Shown in pieces: positions 33,820 to 42,902 of a stretch of 64,000 nt of DNA. A model generated the notes under the pieces. The model was given only the letters and a program-made list of their open reading frames with translations. It did no database searches and was not told where the DNA came from. The position numbers were made by a program, and so were the translations under genes. Source of the DNA: VRUE01 sp963824215 (GTDB taxonomy: Bacteria; Actinomycetota; Thermoleophilia; Solirubrobacterales; 70-9); NCBI GenBank assembly GCA_963824215.1, contig CAWGOE010000004.1, forward strand, positions 496,001 to 560,000. The letters are read 5' to 3'. How positions within the stretch are numbered: position 1 is the first letter of the stretch; every line of letters begins with the position of its first letter.

Positions 33820-35187
33820 GTGAGCCGCTACACCTCCGCCACGCCCGAGGACCGGGCAGAGATGCTCGCCGCGATCGGCGTCGAGTCGACCGCAGAGCTC
33901 TTCGAGCAGGTCCCTGAGCCGCTGCGCCTCGACCGGGCGCTGCAGCTGCCGGCCGGGATGAGCGAGGCCGAGGTCTACGAGCGGCTGGCGGCGCTGGCGG
34001 CGCGCAACGCCGATTGCGAAGAGCAGGTCTGCTTCCTCGGGGCGGGGATGTACGACCACTACGTGCCGGCGATCGTCGACGCGATCACCCAGCGCAGCGA
34101 GTTCCTCACCCCCTACACGCCCTACCAGCCGGAGATCTCCCAGGGTGGATTGCAGGCGATGTTCGAGTTCCAGACCGCGATGTCGGAGCTGACCGCGCTG
34201 CCGGTCTCCAACGCCGGCCTCTACGAGGGGCCCTCCTCGGTGGCCTCGGCTGCCTACCTGGCGATCGGGGCGACCAAGGGGCGCAAGCGCTTCGTCGTCT
34301 CGCGCGGCGTCCACCCGCACAGCCGCGAGACGCTCGCGACCTACGCGGAGGGCTTTGGCGCGACGATCGAGGAGGTCGGGCTCGAGCACGGCCTAACCGA
34401 CGCCGCCGCGCTGGCCGAGGCGGTTGATGGCGAGACTGCCGCCGTTTTCCTCCAGAGCCCCAACTTCCTCGGCGCGGTCGAGGAGGTCGAGGCGCTGGGC
34501 GCGGCCGCGAAGGAGCACGGGGCGCTGCTGGTGGTCGCCGTCGACCCGATGACGCTCGGGGTGCTCAAGCCGCCCGGCGAGTGCGGGGCCGACATCGCCC
34601 TCGGCGAGGGTCAGCCGCTCGGCAACCGGCTCGACTTCGGCGGTCCGTCGTTCGGGTTCTTCTGTGGCACGGAGGAGCTGATCCGCCGCATGCCGGGACG
34701 GATTGCCGGCGAGACCGACGACGTCGACGGGCGCCGCGGCTTCGTCCTCGCCCTACAGACGCGAGAGCAGCACATCCGCCGCGAGAAAGCGACCCACAAC
34801 ATCTGCACCGCCCAGGCGCTGAACGCCCTGGCGGCGACGATCCACCTCGCCTGGCTTGGCCGGCAGGGTTTCCGCGAGCTGGGCGAGCTGTTGGTCAGGC
34901 GCACGGCCTACGCTCGCGAGCAGCTCGCATCAGTGCCCGGAGTCGAGCTGCTGCACGAGGCGCCGGTCGCGCGCGAGTTCGCTCTCCGCCTCGACGCCCC
35001 CGTCGACGCGGTGCTCGAGCGCTGCGCCGAGCGCGGCATCGCCGCCGGCTACCCGCTCGGCCGCGAGTACCCCGAGTACGAGGACGGCCTGCTGGTGGCG
35101 ATCACCGAGCGCCGCACTCGCGAGCAGATCGACGCCCTCGCCGAGGCGCTCGGCGCCGCGATCGCGGCCGAGGCGGTGGCGGTGTGA
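33820..35187 (+). CDS. gcvPA: Glycine dehydrogenase (decarboxylating) subunit 1
   Basis: 455-aa N-terminal half of the P protein, in the split form. It has SRYTSATPEDRAEMLAAIGV, FLGAGMYDHYVPAIVDAITQRSEFLTPYTPYQPEISQGGLQAMFEFQTAMSELTALPVSNAGLYEG and NICTAQALNALA. It decarboxylates glycine together with GcvPB, which carries the PLP lysine. GTG start; overlaps gcvPB by GTGA. Confidence 0.95.
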   Translation: MSRYTSATPEDRAEMLAAIGVESTAELFEQVPEPLRLDRALQLPAGMSEAEVYERLAALAARNADCEEQVCFLGAGMYDHYVPAIVDAITQRSEFLTPYTPYQPEISQGGLQAMFEFQTAMSELTALPVSNAGLYEGPSSVASAAYLAIGATKGRKRFVVSRGVHPHSRETLATYAEGFGATIEEVGLEHGLTDAAALAEAVDGETAAVFLQSPNFLGAVEEVEALGAAAKEHGALLVVAVDPMTLGVLKPPGECGADIALGEGQPLGNRLDFGGPSFGFFCGTEELIRRMPGRIAGETDDVDGRRGFVLALQTREQHIRREKATHNICTAQALNALAATIHLAWLGRQGFRELGELLVRRTAYAREQLASVPGVELLHEAPVAREFALRLDAPVDAVLERCAERGIAAGYPLGREYPEYEDGLLVAITERRTREQIDALAEALGAAIAAEAVAV

Positions 35188-36683
35188 ACCAGCAGGACGA
35201 ACAGGTGCTGACGATCTTCGAGAAGTCGAAGCCGGGTCGCCGCGCCGCAGTCCTGCCCAGCGCCGAAGTCCCCGAGCCGCCGCTGGCGGAGCTGATTCCG
35301 GCGAGGCTCTTGCGCAACGAGCCGCCGCGACTGCCCGAGGTCGCCGAGCCGGAGATCGTCCGCCACTACAACCGCCTCTCGCGCCGCAACTTCGACCTCG
35401 ACACCGGCTTCTATCCGCTCGGCTCCTGCACGATGAAGCACAACCCCCGGCTCAACGAGCGGGTCGCCGCGCTGCCCGGCCACGCCCGCTTGCATCCGGC
35501 CCAGGACCCGAAGCGGGCCCAGGGGGCGCTGGAGCTGATGTGGCTGCTGCAGGAGTCGCTGGCCGAGATCTGCGGCCTGCCGCACGTCAGCCTGCAGCCC
35601 TCCGCTGGCTCGCACGGCGAGCTCGCCGGCCTGCTGCTCACGCGCGCCTTCCACGCCGACCGCGGCGAAGCGCGGACCAAGGTGCTGGCGCCGGACACCT
35701 CGCACGGCACCAACCCCGCCTCGGTGACGATGGCCGGCTACGAGATCGTCAAAGTCGCCACCGACGAGCGCGGCGGCGTCGAGATGGACGACCTGCGGGC
35801 CAAGGTCGACGACGAGGTCGCCTGCCTGATGCTGACCAACCCCAACACGCTCGGCCTCTTCGACGAGAACATCGCCGAGATCGCCGGCCTGATCCACGAG
35901 GTGGGGGGGACGCTCTACTACGACGGCGCCAACCTCAACGCGGTGATGGGTCAGTCGCGGCCGGGCGACATGGGCTTCGACATCGTCCACGTCAACCTGC
36001 ACAAGTCGTTCAGCCAGCCCCACGGCGGCGGCGGTCCGGGGGCGGGGCCGATCGCTGTCTCCGAGCGGATCGAGCCGTTCCTGCCGCGGCCGCAGGTGGT
36101 GCGGCGCGAGAGCGGCAACGGCAGCGGCCCCACATACGACCTGGATCACGACCGGCCGAAGTCGATCGGCCGCCTGCGTGGTTTCCAGGGCAACTTCGGC
36201 GTCTTCGTCCGCTCCTATGCCTACATCCTCAGCCTCGGTGCCGACGGTCTCGCCGAGGCCTCGGAGATCGCGGTGCTGAACGCCAACTACCTCAAGGCGC
36301 GCCTGGCCGAGGGCCGCGCCGGCGAGCGCCTGCCCGTCGCCTTCGACCGTCACTGCATGCACGAGTTCGTCCTCTCCGGCAAGCCGATGAAGAAGGAGCT
36401 GGGCCTCGCGACGCTAGACCTCGCCAAGCGCCTGCTCGACTTCGGCTTCCACCCGCCGACCGTCTACTTCCCGCTCCTGGTCGAGGAGGCGCTGATGATC
36501 GAGCCGACCGAGACCGAGACCAAGGAGAGCCTCGACGCCTTCGCCGAGGCGATCGAGCAGATCCTCGCCGAGGCTGAGGAGGATCCAGAGAAGGCGAAGA
36601 ACGCGCCCTACACGACCCCAGTCCGTCGCCTCGACGAGGTCAAGGCGACCCGCAGGCCGGTCGTTCGCCAGCCGCTACTCTAA
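35184..36683 (+). CDS. gcvPB: Glycine dehydrogenase (decarboxylating) subunit 2
   Basis: 499-aa PLP subunit of the split P protein. The Schiff-base lysine lies in VHVNLHKSFSQPHGGGGPGAGP. Other hallmarks are FYPLGSCTMKHNPRLNE, SLQPSAGSHGELAGL, APDTSHGTNPAS and GFHPPTVYFPLLVEEALMIEPTETE. The GTG start (35184) sits on the gcvPA stop. It ends the glycine cleavage operon. Confidence 0.95.
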   Translation: MNQQDEQVLTIFEKSKPGRRAAVLPSAEVPEPPLAELIPARLLRNEPPRLPEVAEPEIVRHYNRLSRRNFDLDTGFYPLGSCTMKHNPRLNERVAALPGHARLHPAQDPKRAQGALELMWLLQESLAEICGLPHVSLQPSAGSHGELAGLLLTRAFHADRGEARTKVLAPDTSHGTNPASVTMAGYEIVKVATDERGGVEMDDLRAKVDDEVACLMLTNPNTLGLFDENIAEIAGLIHEVGGTLYYDGANLNAVMGQSRPGDMGFDIVHVNLHKSFSQPHGGGGPGAGPIAVSERIEPFLPRPQVVRRESGNGSGPTYDLDHDRPKSIGRLRGFQGNFGVFVRSYAYILSLGADGLAEASEIAVLNANYLKARLAEGRAGERLPVAFDRHCMHEFVLSGKPMKKELGLATLDLAKRLLDFGFHPPTVYFPLLVEEALMIEPTETETKESLDAFAEAIEQILAEAEEDPEKAKNAPYTTPVRRLDEVKATRRPVVRQPLL

Positions 36684-36687
36684 ATTA

Positions 36688-36751
36688 TTGCACGGATTAT
36701 CCGTGCTGTTTGATACGGTTTCTCCGTGCCAGATACCACGGATAACCGTAT
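36688..36751 (+). promoter_or_regulatory. Promoter with three evenly spaced operator dyads before the ATPase gene
   Basis: A sigma-70-like promoter (TTGCAC 36688-36693, 17-nt spacer, TGATAC 36711-36716) is overlaid by three dyads ACGG-N4/5-CCGT at 36692-36704, 36715-36727 and 36738-36749, with starts 23 nt apart. The first is part of GCACGGAT-T-ATCCGTGC. Regular two-turn spacing over -35, start site and start codon indicates cooperative repression. The predicted transcript would start near 36723, so GTG 36726 could be a leaderless start. Confidence 0.6.
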
Positions 36752-37880
36752 GAATGAGAATCCATTCGTCTTCGATCGTCCCTTGGAGCCAGAGAGTCTC
36801 GTCGATCGCGAAGACGAGCTCGCCCTGCTCGAGGAACGCGTCCGCGACGGCGTGAACATCCGGCTGTCGAGCCCCCGCGACTACGGTAAGACCAGCCTGC
36901 TGCATCGCGGGATTGCCGACGCTCGAGCCGAGAAAGTGGGCGCTGTCCTGGTTGACCTCTACGGCGTCCGTACGGCCGGACAGATGGCTGCTCAGATCGA
37001 GCATGCCTATGCGACGTTGCCAGAGGGCAACCTGCGCTCGGCGTGGGCCGCGCTGCGCAGGCGAGGCGGTTCCCTTGGGGTCCAGAGCCCTCTGGGCGGC
37101 GCGACGTTGGCGCTGGGTGCTGGCGAAATGGGCGAGCGTGCGCTACTCGACGCGCTCGATGTTCCCCGTGAACTGCACGAGCGAACCGGACGCCGCGTGC
37201 TAGTTGCCTTCGACGAGTTCCAAGTCGTCCTCAAAGCCGACCTGGACGGGCTCATACGCAGCATCATCCAGCACCATGGCTTCGGTGTGACCTACGTCTT
37301 CTCTGGCTCGCATCCCGGCATGATGCGCGCGCTCTTCTCCGACCGGAAACGGCCTTTTTATGGCCAGGCGGCCCCGCTCGCGCTTGGGCGGCTTCCGCGT
37401 GTTGCCCTAGCCGACTACGTAATCGGACGGTTCGAAGAGACACAGCGCGATGCCGGCGAGGCGCTTGGCCCGCTGCTTGATTTCGTCGATGGCCATCCGC
37501 AGCGCGCAATGCTCTTCGCCCACCTGCTTTGGCGCCATACCCCCGTCGGAGGCAAGGCCGGGGAGGAGGAGTGGCTGAAGGCATACGAGGAGGCGTGGGG
37601 TTACCTGCAAGGCGATTTCGAGGCGACGTGGGATTCGCTCTCCGTTGTCGAGGCGGGTGTGGTCGATGCGGTGGCGGCCGGCGTGCAGGGTCTAACTGGC
37701 AAGGCCGGACGCGAGATCTTTGGCCTGCCAGCTGGCTCGAGCGCACACGAAGCTGCCACCCGCCTCGTTGATCGTGGGCTGCTTTCTCGCACTGGCACTG
37801 GTCGCAAGGCCGTGCTCGAACTCGTCGATCCCGTCTTCGCCCGCTGGGTCGTACGCGGTCGTCGCTGGCGCCTCGAGTAA
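36750..37880 (+). CDS. AAA+/STAND-like ATPase with C-terminal winged helix
   Basis: About 376-aa ATPase. The family opening is NPFVFDRPLEPESLVDREDEL; Walker A is LSSPRDYGKTSLLH, Walker B is VLVAFDEFQ, and a sensor-like VFSGSHPGMM follows. The C-terminal TWDSLSVVEAGVVDAVAAG...VDRGLLSRTGTGRKAVLELVDPVFARWVV looks like a winged helix, so DNA binding or autoregulation is plausible. ATG 36750 fits homologues best; GTG 36726 would add 8 residues. It is related to archaeal-type ATPases often found on mobile or defence-linked DNA. It stands between the gcv operon and NHEJ genes as an isolated accessory gene. Confidence 0.75.
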   Translation: MNENPFVFDRPLEPESLVDREDELALLEERVRDGVNIRLSSPRDYGKTSLLHRGIADARAEKVGAVLVDLYGVRTAGQMAAQIEHAYATLPEGNLRSAWAALRRRGGSLGVQSPLGGATLALGAGEMGERALLDALDVPRELHERTGRRVLVAFDEFQVVLKADLDGLIRSIIQHHGFGVTYVFSGSHPGMMRALFSDRKRPFYGQAAPLALGRLPRVALADYVIGRFEETQRDAGEALGPLLDFVDGHPQRAMLFAHLLWRHTPVGGKAGEEEWLKAYEEAWGYLQGDFEATWDSLSVVEAGVVDAVAAGVQGLTGKAGREIFGLPAGSSAHEAATRLVDRGLLSRTGTGRKAVLELVDPVFARWVVRGRRWRLE

Positions 37881-37888
37881 CCGCACGA

Positions 37889-37903
37889 CAGGCCTGCGGC
37901 CTA
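37889..37903. terminator. Small hairpin between convergent ATPase and LigD-pol genes
   Basis: AGGCC-TGC-GGCCT, a 5-bp perfect stem in the 20-nt gap between the two convergent stop codons. It overlaps the stop of the minus-strand gene. It lacks a T-tract, so any terminator function is weakly supported. Confidence 0.35.
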
Positions 37904-38818
37904 CAGCTCCGGCAGCTTCTGCTTCAGCTCGAGCACCGGGGCGAAGAGGTCGCCGTGCTTCTCGACCCGTTCGAGCACTTCGCCGGCGTTGAAGACGAGG
38001 GCATCCGCGTCATCCTTCTCCAGGGCGCTTTCGATCTCATCCCAGGCGAGCGGGGTCGATGCGGTGGGGCGCTCGCGGGCGCGCAATGAATAGACCGCGA
38101 TCGTCGTTTTGCGTTCGTTGTTCTGGTACCAGTCGATGAAGACCTTGCCGCTGCGGTCGGTCTTTTTGCCCATTTTCGCCAGCACTTCCTCCGGGGTTTG
38201 CTTTGCGATCAGGCTGGCGATCGCCTGGGCGAATGGTCGGGTCTCCTCGTAGGACGTCTTCGTGTTGAGCGGCACGTAGAGCTGCATCCCCTTCGAGCCC
38301 GAGGTCTTGGCGAAGCACTCCAGCCCCACCTGGCCGAGCAGCTCGCGTAGACGCAGCGCCACCCGCGAGCAGTCGAGGACGTCGGCTGGCGGTCCCGGGT
38401 CGAGGTCGAAGGCGAGGACCGTCGGCTGCTCGTGCTTTTTGCCCAGGGAGAGCGAGGGGTGCAGCTCGATCGCCGCCAGCTGCGCCATCCAGACCAGCGT
38501 CGGCCGGCCGTCGCAGACGCAGAAGTCGATGTAGCCCGCGTTCGGGCCCGCTTTCACCCGGGTCGTCTTCACCCACTCCGGGCGGTGCTTGGGGCAGCGC
38601 TTCTCGAAGAAGGCGGAGTCGAGGTCGTCGACGCCTTCCGGGAAGCGCCGCAGCGTCACCGCGCGCCCGCTCAGGTGGGGGACCATGACCGGCGCGACTT
38701 TGGCGTAGTAGTCGACTACCTCGCCCTTGGTGAAGCCAGCCTGCGGATAGAGGACCTTGTCGAGGTTGGTGAGCTTCAGCTCATGGCCGTCGACCTCGAC
38801 CTGGCGGCTCGTAGCCAC
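37901..38818 (-). CDS. ligD: Stand-alone LigD-type polymerase/primase (NHEJ)
   Basis: 305-aa archaeo-eukaryotic primase-like polymerase (LigD POL domain only). The catalytic DxD is in LAFDLDPGP (138-140), KTSGSKGMQLYVPL follows, and the third acidic motif is FIDWYQNNERKTTIAVYSLR. It fills gaps at broken ends with ribonucleotides or dNTPs with Ku. No ligase or phosphoesterase domain is attached, so sealing must come from a ligase elsewhere. It is transcribed 3 nt after ku. Confidence 0.92.
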   Translation of the reverse strand: MATSRQVEVDGHELKLTNLDKVLYPQAGFTKGEVVDYYAKVAPVMVPHLSGRAVTLRRFPEGVDDLDSAFFEKRCPKHRPEWVKTTRVKAGPNAGYIDFCVCDGRPTLVWMAQLAAIELHPSLSLGKKHEQPTVLAFDLDPGPPADVLDCSRVALRLRELLGQVGLECFAKTSGSKGMQLYVPLNTKTSYEETRPFAQAIASLIAKQTPEEVLAKMGKKTDRSGKVFIDWYQNNERKTTIAVYSLRARERPTASTPLAWDEIESALEKDDADALVFNAGEVLERVEKHGDLFAPVLELKQKLPEL

Positions 38819-38821
38819 GGG

Positions 38822-39727
38822 CTACTTCGAGGCTTTGGATTTGCTCCGCGAGGAGCGTTTCTTCGGTGCGGCTTTCGCTTTGGCTTTGGCCTTCTTTTTC
38901 GCCGCCGGCTTGGCTTTCGTCTTGCCCTTGCCTTTGTCGCCACCCTTGACCGCGGCGATGCTCTCCTCGAGCGCCGCCATCAGGTCGGGCGCCTTGGTCG
39001 GCTGTGGCTCCTCGGTCTCGGGCGCGGTGAGCACGTCCTTACCCTCGGCCTTGCGTTCGATCAGCGCCAGCAGCTGCTCGCGGTACTCGTCGCGGTAGGC
39101 GCTCGGGTCGAACTCGGTGGTCAGCGAGTCGATCAGCTGCTCGGCCATCTCGACCTCGCGCACGACGACTTTCGCTTTGCCCTCCGGCAGCACGTCCTCG
39201 AGGTCAGAGGGCGGGACGACCTCGTCGGCGAAGCGCATCGTGGTCAGGGTGAGGACGCCATCGCCTGCACGCAGCGCCGCCAGGTGCTCCTTGTTGCGGA
39301 AGACGAAGCGGGAGATCGCCACCTTGCCCGATTCCTGCATCGCTTTGGCGAGCAGCGAATACGCTTTTTCGGCGCCCTCGGCGGGGGCCAGGTAGTAGGG
39401 ACTGTCGAAGTAGATCGGGTCGATCTGGTCGAGATCGACGAAGTCCTGGACCTCGATCGCGCGCGTCTTCTCGGGAGCGAACGCCGCCATCTCGTCCTTG
39501 CTCAGCGGCACGTACTGATCGGGCGTGATCTCGAAGGCCTTGACGATCTCGCCGTAGGGGACCTCCTCGTCAGTTCCCTCGGCGACCCGCCGGTGTTTGA
39601 TCCGGGCGCCGTCGGACTCGCGGATCTCGCGCAGGGAGATGCCCCGGCGCGCTACCGCGCTGTAGAGCTTGATGGGCACGTTGAGGAGCCCAAAGCTGAT
39701 CGTCCCGCTCCAGATTGCTCTTGGCAT
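38822..39727 (-). CDS. ku: Ku DNA end-binding protein
   Basis: 301-aa homodimeric ring protein that binds double-strand ends. The Ku core begins MPRAIWSGTISFGLLNVPIKLYSAV and contains YGEIVKAFEITPDQYVPLSKDE, YYLAPAEGAEKAYSLL and TLTTMRFADEVV. The C-terminal about 45 residues are a Lys/Ala-rich tail (KGKGKTKAKPAAKKKAKAKAK), as in other extended bacterial Kus where it aids DNA bridging. ATG 39727 was chosen at the conserved MPR; longer readings overlap the divergent ABC gene. Confidence 0.95.
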   Translation of the reverse strand: MPRAIWSGTISFGLLNVPIKLYSAVARRGISLREIRESDGARIKHRRVAEGTDEEVPYGEIVKAFEITPDQYVPLSKDEMAAFAPEKTRAIEVQDFVDLDQIDPIYFDSPYYLAPAEGAEKAYSLLAKAMQESGKVAISRFVFRNKEHLAALRAGDGVLTLTTMRFADEVVPPSDLEDVLPEGKAKVVVREVEMAEQLIDSLTTEFDPSAYRDEYREQLLALIERKAEGKDVLTAPETEEPQPTKAPDLMAALEESIAAVKGGDKGKGKTKAKPAAKKKAKAKAKAAPKKRSSRSKSKASK

Positions 39728-39811
39728 CAGCGAATCACCTACCCCGATTCTGGCAGCAGTGCAGCGATTGCCGCTGCAGAGAATCCCTCGCGGGAGGCTT
39801 CTTGCGAGTTG

Positions 39812-40486
39812 GTGCGGGATCATTCCCCGGTGCTGTTCGAGCTTCGCGACGTCAGTCTCTCCCGCGGTGGCCGCCGGGTTCTCGACTCGGTCAGCGCCGA
39901 GATCGACGGGGGCGCGACTGCAGTCGTCGGTCCATCCGGCAGCGGCAAGTCAACTCTGCTGCGGCTGCTCAATCGCCTCGCTGACCCCGACGCCGGCACG
40001 ATCTCTTACCGAGGGCGGGCGCTGGCGGATTACGACCCGCTCGAGCTGCGGCGTGAGGTCTCGCTGGTGCCGCAGCTGCCCTCACTGCTGGAGGGGACCG
40101 TCGCCTCGAACTTGACTTATGCCGCCGGGTTGGCGGGCAAGGAGCTTGACGCGTCTCGTTGCCTTGACCTTGCCGGTCTCGACGGGGGCTTCGCGGAGCG
40201 TGACGTCAGCAAGCTCTCGGTTGGTGAGCAACAACGGGCAATGCTGGCGCGGGCATTGGCACAAGAGCCGCGGGTCTTACTGCTTGACGAGCCGACTTCG
40301 GCACTCGACCACGAGGCCCGCGACGCGATCGAGGCAACTCTCGGCGGCCTGCGAGGCGAGCTGGAGATATCGCTGGTCATCGTCAGTCACGATCCCGAGC
40401 AGGCGCGGCGACTGGCCGACCACGCCCTGCGTTTAAAGCAAGGACGGGTCGCCGCCTGCGGCCCGCTTGAGGAGGCACTGGCGTGA
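39812..40486 (+). CDS. fetA: ABC transporter ATPase, FetA-like
   Basis: About 224-aa single-domain ATPase. Walker A is GPSGSGKSTLL, Q-loop SLVPQLPSLLEGTVASNL, signature KLSVGEQQRAMLARALA (SVGEQ variant), Walker B RVLLLDEPTSALD, H-loop IVSHD. It pairs with the adjacent FetB-like permease (GTGA overlap). Family knowledge: FetAB exports iron and aids oxidative-stress resistance. The start is unsure (TTG 39809, GTG 39812 or GTG 39830); GGGAGG lies 11-14 nt upstream of the first two. Confidence 0.86.
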   Translation: MRDHSPVLFELRDVSLSRGGRRVLDSVSAEIDGGATAVVGPSGSGKSTLLRLLNRLADPDAGTISYRGRALADYDPLELRREVSLVPQLPSLLEGTVASNLTYAAGLAGKELDASRCLDLAGLDGGFAERDVSKLSVGEQQRAMLARALAQEPRVLLLDEPTSALDHEARDAIEATLGGLRGELEISLVIVSHDPEQARRLADHALRLKQGRVAACGPLEEALA

Positions 40487-41253
40487 CGACCTCGATCGAC
40501 GTCTCACTTGGCCAGGTAGTCGCGTCTCTCGCACTCGTCGCCCTTGCTCTTGCGGTCTCTTTCTGGCGTCGCACCGATCTCGAGGGAGACATCGCGATCG
40601 CGGCCGTGCGCTCCTTCATCCAGCTGACCGCGATTGGCTACGCGATCAAGCTGATCTTCGAGGCGGATAAGTTCTGGTTGGTCTTGGCGTTGCTTTCGGT
40701 GATGGTCCTGTTCGGAGCTTTCACTGCTCGCGGCCGGGCGAAGAAGGTTCCCGGAGCTTTCTGGCCTCTGCTGATTGGGCTGGCGCTTGCGGCCGCGTCG
40801 ACGCTGGGGTTGGTTGTCGCCCTGGACATCTTCGAGCCGACGCCGCGCTACCTCGTCCCGGTCGGCGGCATGGTGATCGGCAACGCGATGACCGCTTCGG
40901 CGGTAGCCCTCAACCGCCTCGGCGACGAGGTCGCCGATTCGCGCGCACCGATCGAGTCCACCTTGGCCCTCGGAGCCACCGCACGGGAGGCAGCTTCGCC
41001 CTTTGTCCGCCGCGCCCTGCGCTCGGGCACGATCACCCTGATCGACTCAACCAAGACCACCGGCCTGATTTTCTTTCCGGGCACGATGGTGGGAATGCTC
41101 CTCGCCGGCGCTGAGCCGACCGACGCTGTCCGCCTGCAGCTGATCCTCCTCTACGCCCTGCTTGGCAGCACCGCGATCGCCGCCCTGGTCGCAACCACCC
41201 TCGCCTACCGCAATTTTTTCACCCCAGCCCAGCAGTTGCGCGACCTACACTGA
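40483..41253 (+). CDS. fetB: ABC transporter permease, FetB/UPF0014
   Basis: 256-aa membrane protein with about seven helices. It shows the UPF0014 hallmarks AAVRSFIQLTAIGYAIKLIFE, PVGGMVIGNAMTASAVALNRL, LGATAREAASPFVRRALRSG and STKTTGLIFFPGTMVGMLLAGAEPTDAVRLQL. With the ATPase it forms the complete FetAB-type exporter (iron in E. coli). The next MFS gene starts 4 nt after, possibly in the same transcript. Confidence 0.9.
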   Translation: MTTSIDVSLGQVVASLALVALALAVSFWRRTDLEGDIAIAAVRSFIQLTAIGYAIKLIFEADKFWLVLALLSVMVLFGAFTARGRAKKVPGAFWPLLIGLALAAASTLGLVVALDIFEPTPRYLVPVGGMVIGNAMTASAVALNRLGDEVADSRAPIESTLALGATAREAASPFVRRALRSGTITLIDSTKTTGLIFFPGTMVGMLLAGAEPTDAVRLQLILLYALLGSTAIAALVATTLAYRNFFTPAQQLRDLH

Positions 41254-41257
41254 TCTC

Positions 41258-42775
41258 GTGTCACGCCGGCAGCTCCTAACGCTGGTCGCGACGATCCTTG
41301 GCTCTACGGTCGTCTTTCTCGACTCGACCGTGGTCAACGTGGCGCTGCCGGCCATCGCGGATGACCTGGATGCCGGCCTCGCCGGCCAGCAATGGGTTGT
41401 CGAGGCCTACATGCTTACCCTCGTCTCCTTGCTGCTCGTCGGCGGCTCGCTCGGCGACCAGTTCGGGCGGCGCCGGGTCTTCGTCGTCGGCCTCGTCGCC
41501 TTCGGCGCCACCTCCATCCTTTGCGCGGTCGCGCCCACGGTCGAGCTCCTGATCGCCGCCCGCGCCCTGCAAGGGATCGCAGGTGCTCTGCTGGTGCCCG
41601 GCTCGCTGGCGATCGTCGCCGCGACCTTTGAGGGCGCGGCACGTGGCAAGGCGGTTGGCACCTGGACGGCCTGGACCGGGATCGCGACCGTGCTCGGCCC
41701 GGCCGGCGGTGGCGCGCTGGTCGAGGCGATCTCCTGGCGGGCGATCTTCTGGGTCAACATCCCGCTGATCGCCGTCACCGTCGCGCTCACCCTGCACGCG
41801 GTGCGCGAGAGCCGCGACCCGGAGGCCTTCCGCGGCATCGACTGGCTGGGCATCGGGCTCTCGGCGGCCGGCCTGGCGGGCCCGGTCTTTGCTCTGATCG
41901 AACAGCCCAGCCATGGCTGGGGGGATCCACTCGTCTGGGCGCCGATGGTTGTCGGTGTCGCCTGCTTCGTCCTCTTCGTTCTGCATGAGGCCCGTGCCCG
42001 CCACCCGATGCTCGACCTCGCCCTGTTCCGGATCCGCAACTTCTGGGTCGCCAATCTGACCACGCTCACCGCTTACGCCGGTCTGATCGGCGGGCTCTTC
42101 TTTGTCACCCTCTTCCTGCAGCAGGTCAGCGGCTACTCGGCGATCGAGGCCGGGCTCGCAACCACGCCGGTCTCCCTGCTCCTCTTCTTCCTCTCGCCCC
42201 GCTGGGGCAAGCTTGCCTCCGGCACCGGTCCGCGATTGCCGATGTGCGCCGGCCCGATCGTCGGTGGGGTCGGTTTGATTCTGTTGCTCCGCGTCGGCGC
42301 CGACGCGGACTACGTGACCGAGGTGCTGCCGGCGGTGCTTATCTTCGGCCTAGGCCTTTCGGCGACGGTTGCGCCGCTGACCGCGACCGTGCTCGACTCG
42401 GTCGAGGAACGCCACGTCGGCATCGCCTCCGGCGTAAACAACGGCATCGCTCGAGTGGCTGGCCTGCTCGCGATCGCCGTCCTCGGCGCAGTGATCTCGG
42501 CCAAATTCGACGCCAGCGTCGGCGCCGAAGTGTCGGGCGGTCCGCTGACCGCAAACGCCCCCGACGCCTCGGCCGATGCTTTCCACCTAGGCGTCCTGAT
42601 AGCCGGCCTACTGATGATCACCGGCGGCATAGTCGCCGGCCTCGGGATCGAGAATCCACGACGCCCGATCGATGCGGTCGCCAGCCGTGGCTCGGCGCAA
42701 GCGGGCGAGTGCGGTCACGGCAGCGACGCAGACTGTGCCCAGCCAGACGAAGCGCTCACGCCAGAAGCCGCTTGA
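41258..42775 (+). CDS. MFS multidrug exporter, DHA2 (EmrB/QacA) family
   Basis: 505-aa permease with 14 predicted helices. TM1 has the antiporter motif FLDSTVVNVALPAI, motif A GDQFGRRRVFVVG, motif B ALQGIAGALLVPGSLA and motif C AWTGIATVLGPAGGGAL. The cytoplasmic C-terminus is a Ser/Gly/Cys/Asp-rich tail (GECGHGSDADCAQPDE). GTG 41258 follows fetB by 4 nt. Element C1 begins at the nucleotide after its stop. The substrate is unknown. Confidence 0.9.
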   Translation: MSRRQLLTLVATILGSTVVFLDSTVVNVALPAIADDLDAGLAGQQWVVEAYMLTLVSLLLVGGSLGDQFGRRRVFVVGLVAFGATSILCAVAPTVELLIAARALQGIAGALLVPGSLAIVAATFEGAARGKAVGTWTAWTGIATVLGPAGGGALVEAISWRAIFWVNIPLIAVTVALTLHAVRESRDPEAFRGIDWLGIGLSAAGLAGPVFALIEQPSHGWGDPLVWAPMVVGVACFVLFVLHEARARHPMLDLALFRIRNFWVANLTTLTAYAGLIGGLFFVTLFLQQVSGYSAIEAGLATTPVSLLLFFLSPRWGKLASGTGPRLPMCAGPIVGGVGLILLLRVGADADYVTEVLPAVLIFGLGLSATVAPLTATVLDSVEERHVGIASGVNNGIARVAGLLAIAVLGAVISAKFDASVGAEVSGGPLTANAPDASADAFHLGVLIAGLLMITGGIVAGLGIENPRRPIDAVASRGSAQAGECGHGSDADCAQPDEALTPEAA

Positions 42776-42885
42776 GGGCGATCCGGGCAGGGGTGGAACG
42801 TCTTGTACTTTTTGGCCACCGCAACCACGGACGATCGCTCCGGCCGCACCCAAAAAGTTAAGTGGAACCCCTGCCCGGATCGCCC
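42776..42885 (+). repeat. Family C palindromic element, copy C1
   Basis: Outer arms 42776-42794 and 42867-42885 are perfectly complementary (19 bp). An inner stem ACTTTTTGG/CCAAAAAGT lies inside, and the core GGAACGTCTTGTACTTTTT...AAAAAGTTAAGTGGAA recurs inverted at 54458-54570. It begins directly after the MFS stop and ends 17 nt before trpS. The inner T/A stem is exceptional in this GC-rich DNA. Confidence 0.87.
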
Positions 42886-42902
42886 ACTTATAGGCTCCGC
42901 CC

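Noticed and set aside
36726..36749. GTG 36726 as the definite start of the ATPase.
   Set aside because: The extra eight residues lie inside operator dyads and are not part of the family opening NPFVFDRPL; ATG 36750 fits better, though a leaderless GTG start is not excluded.
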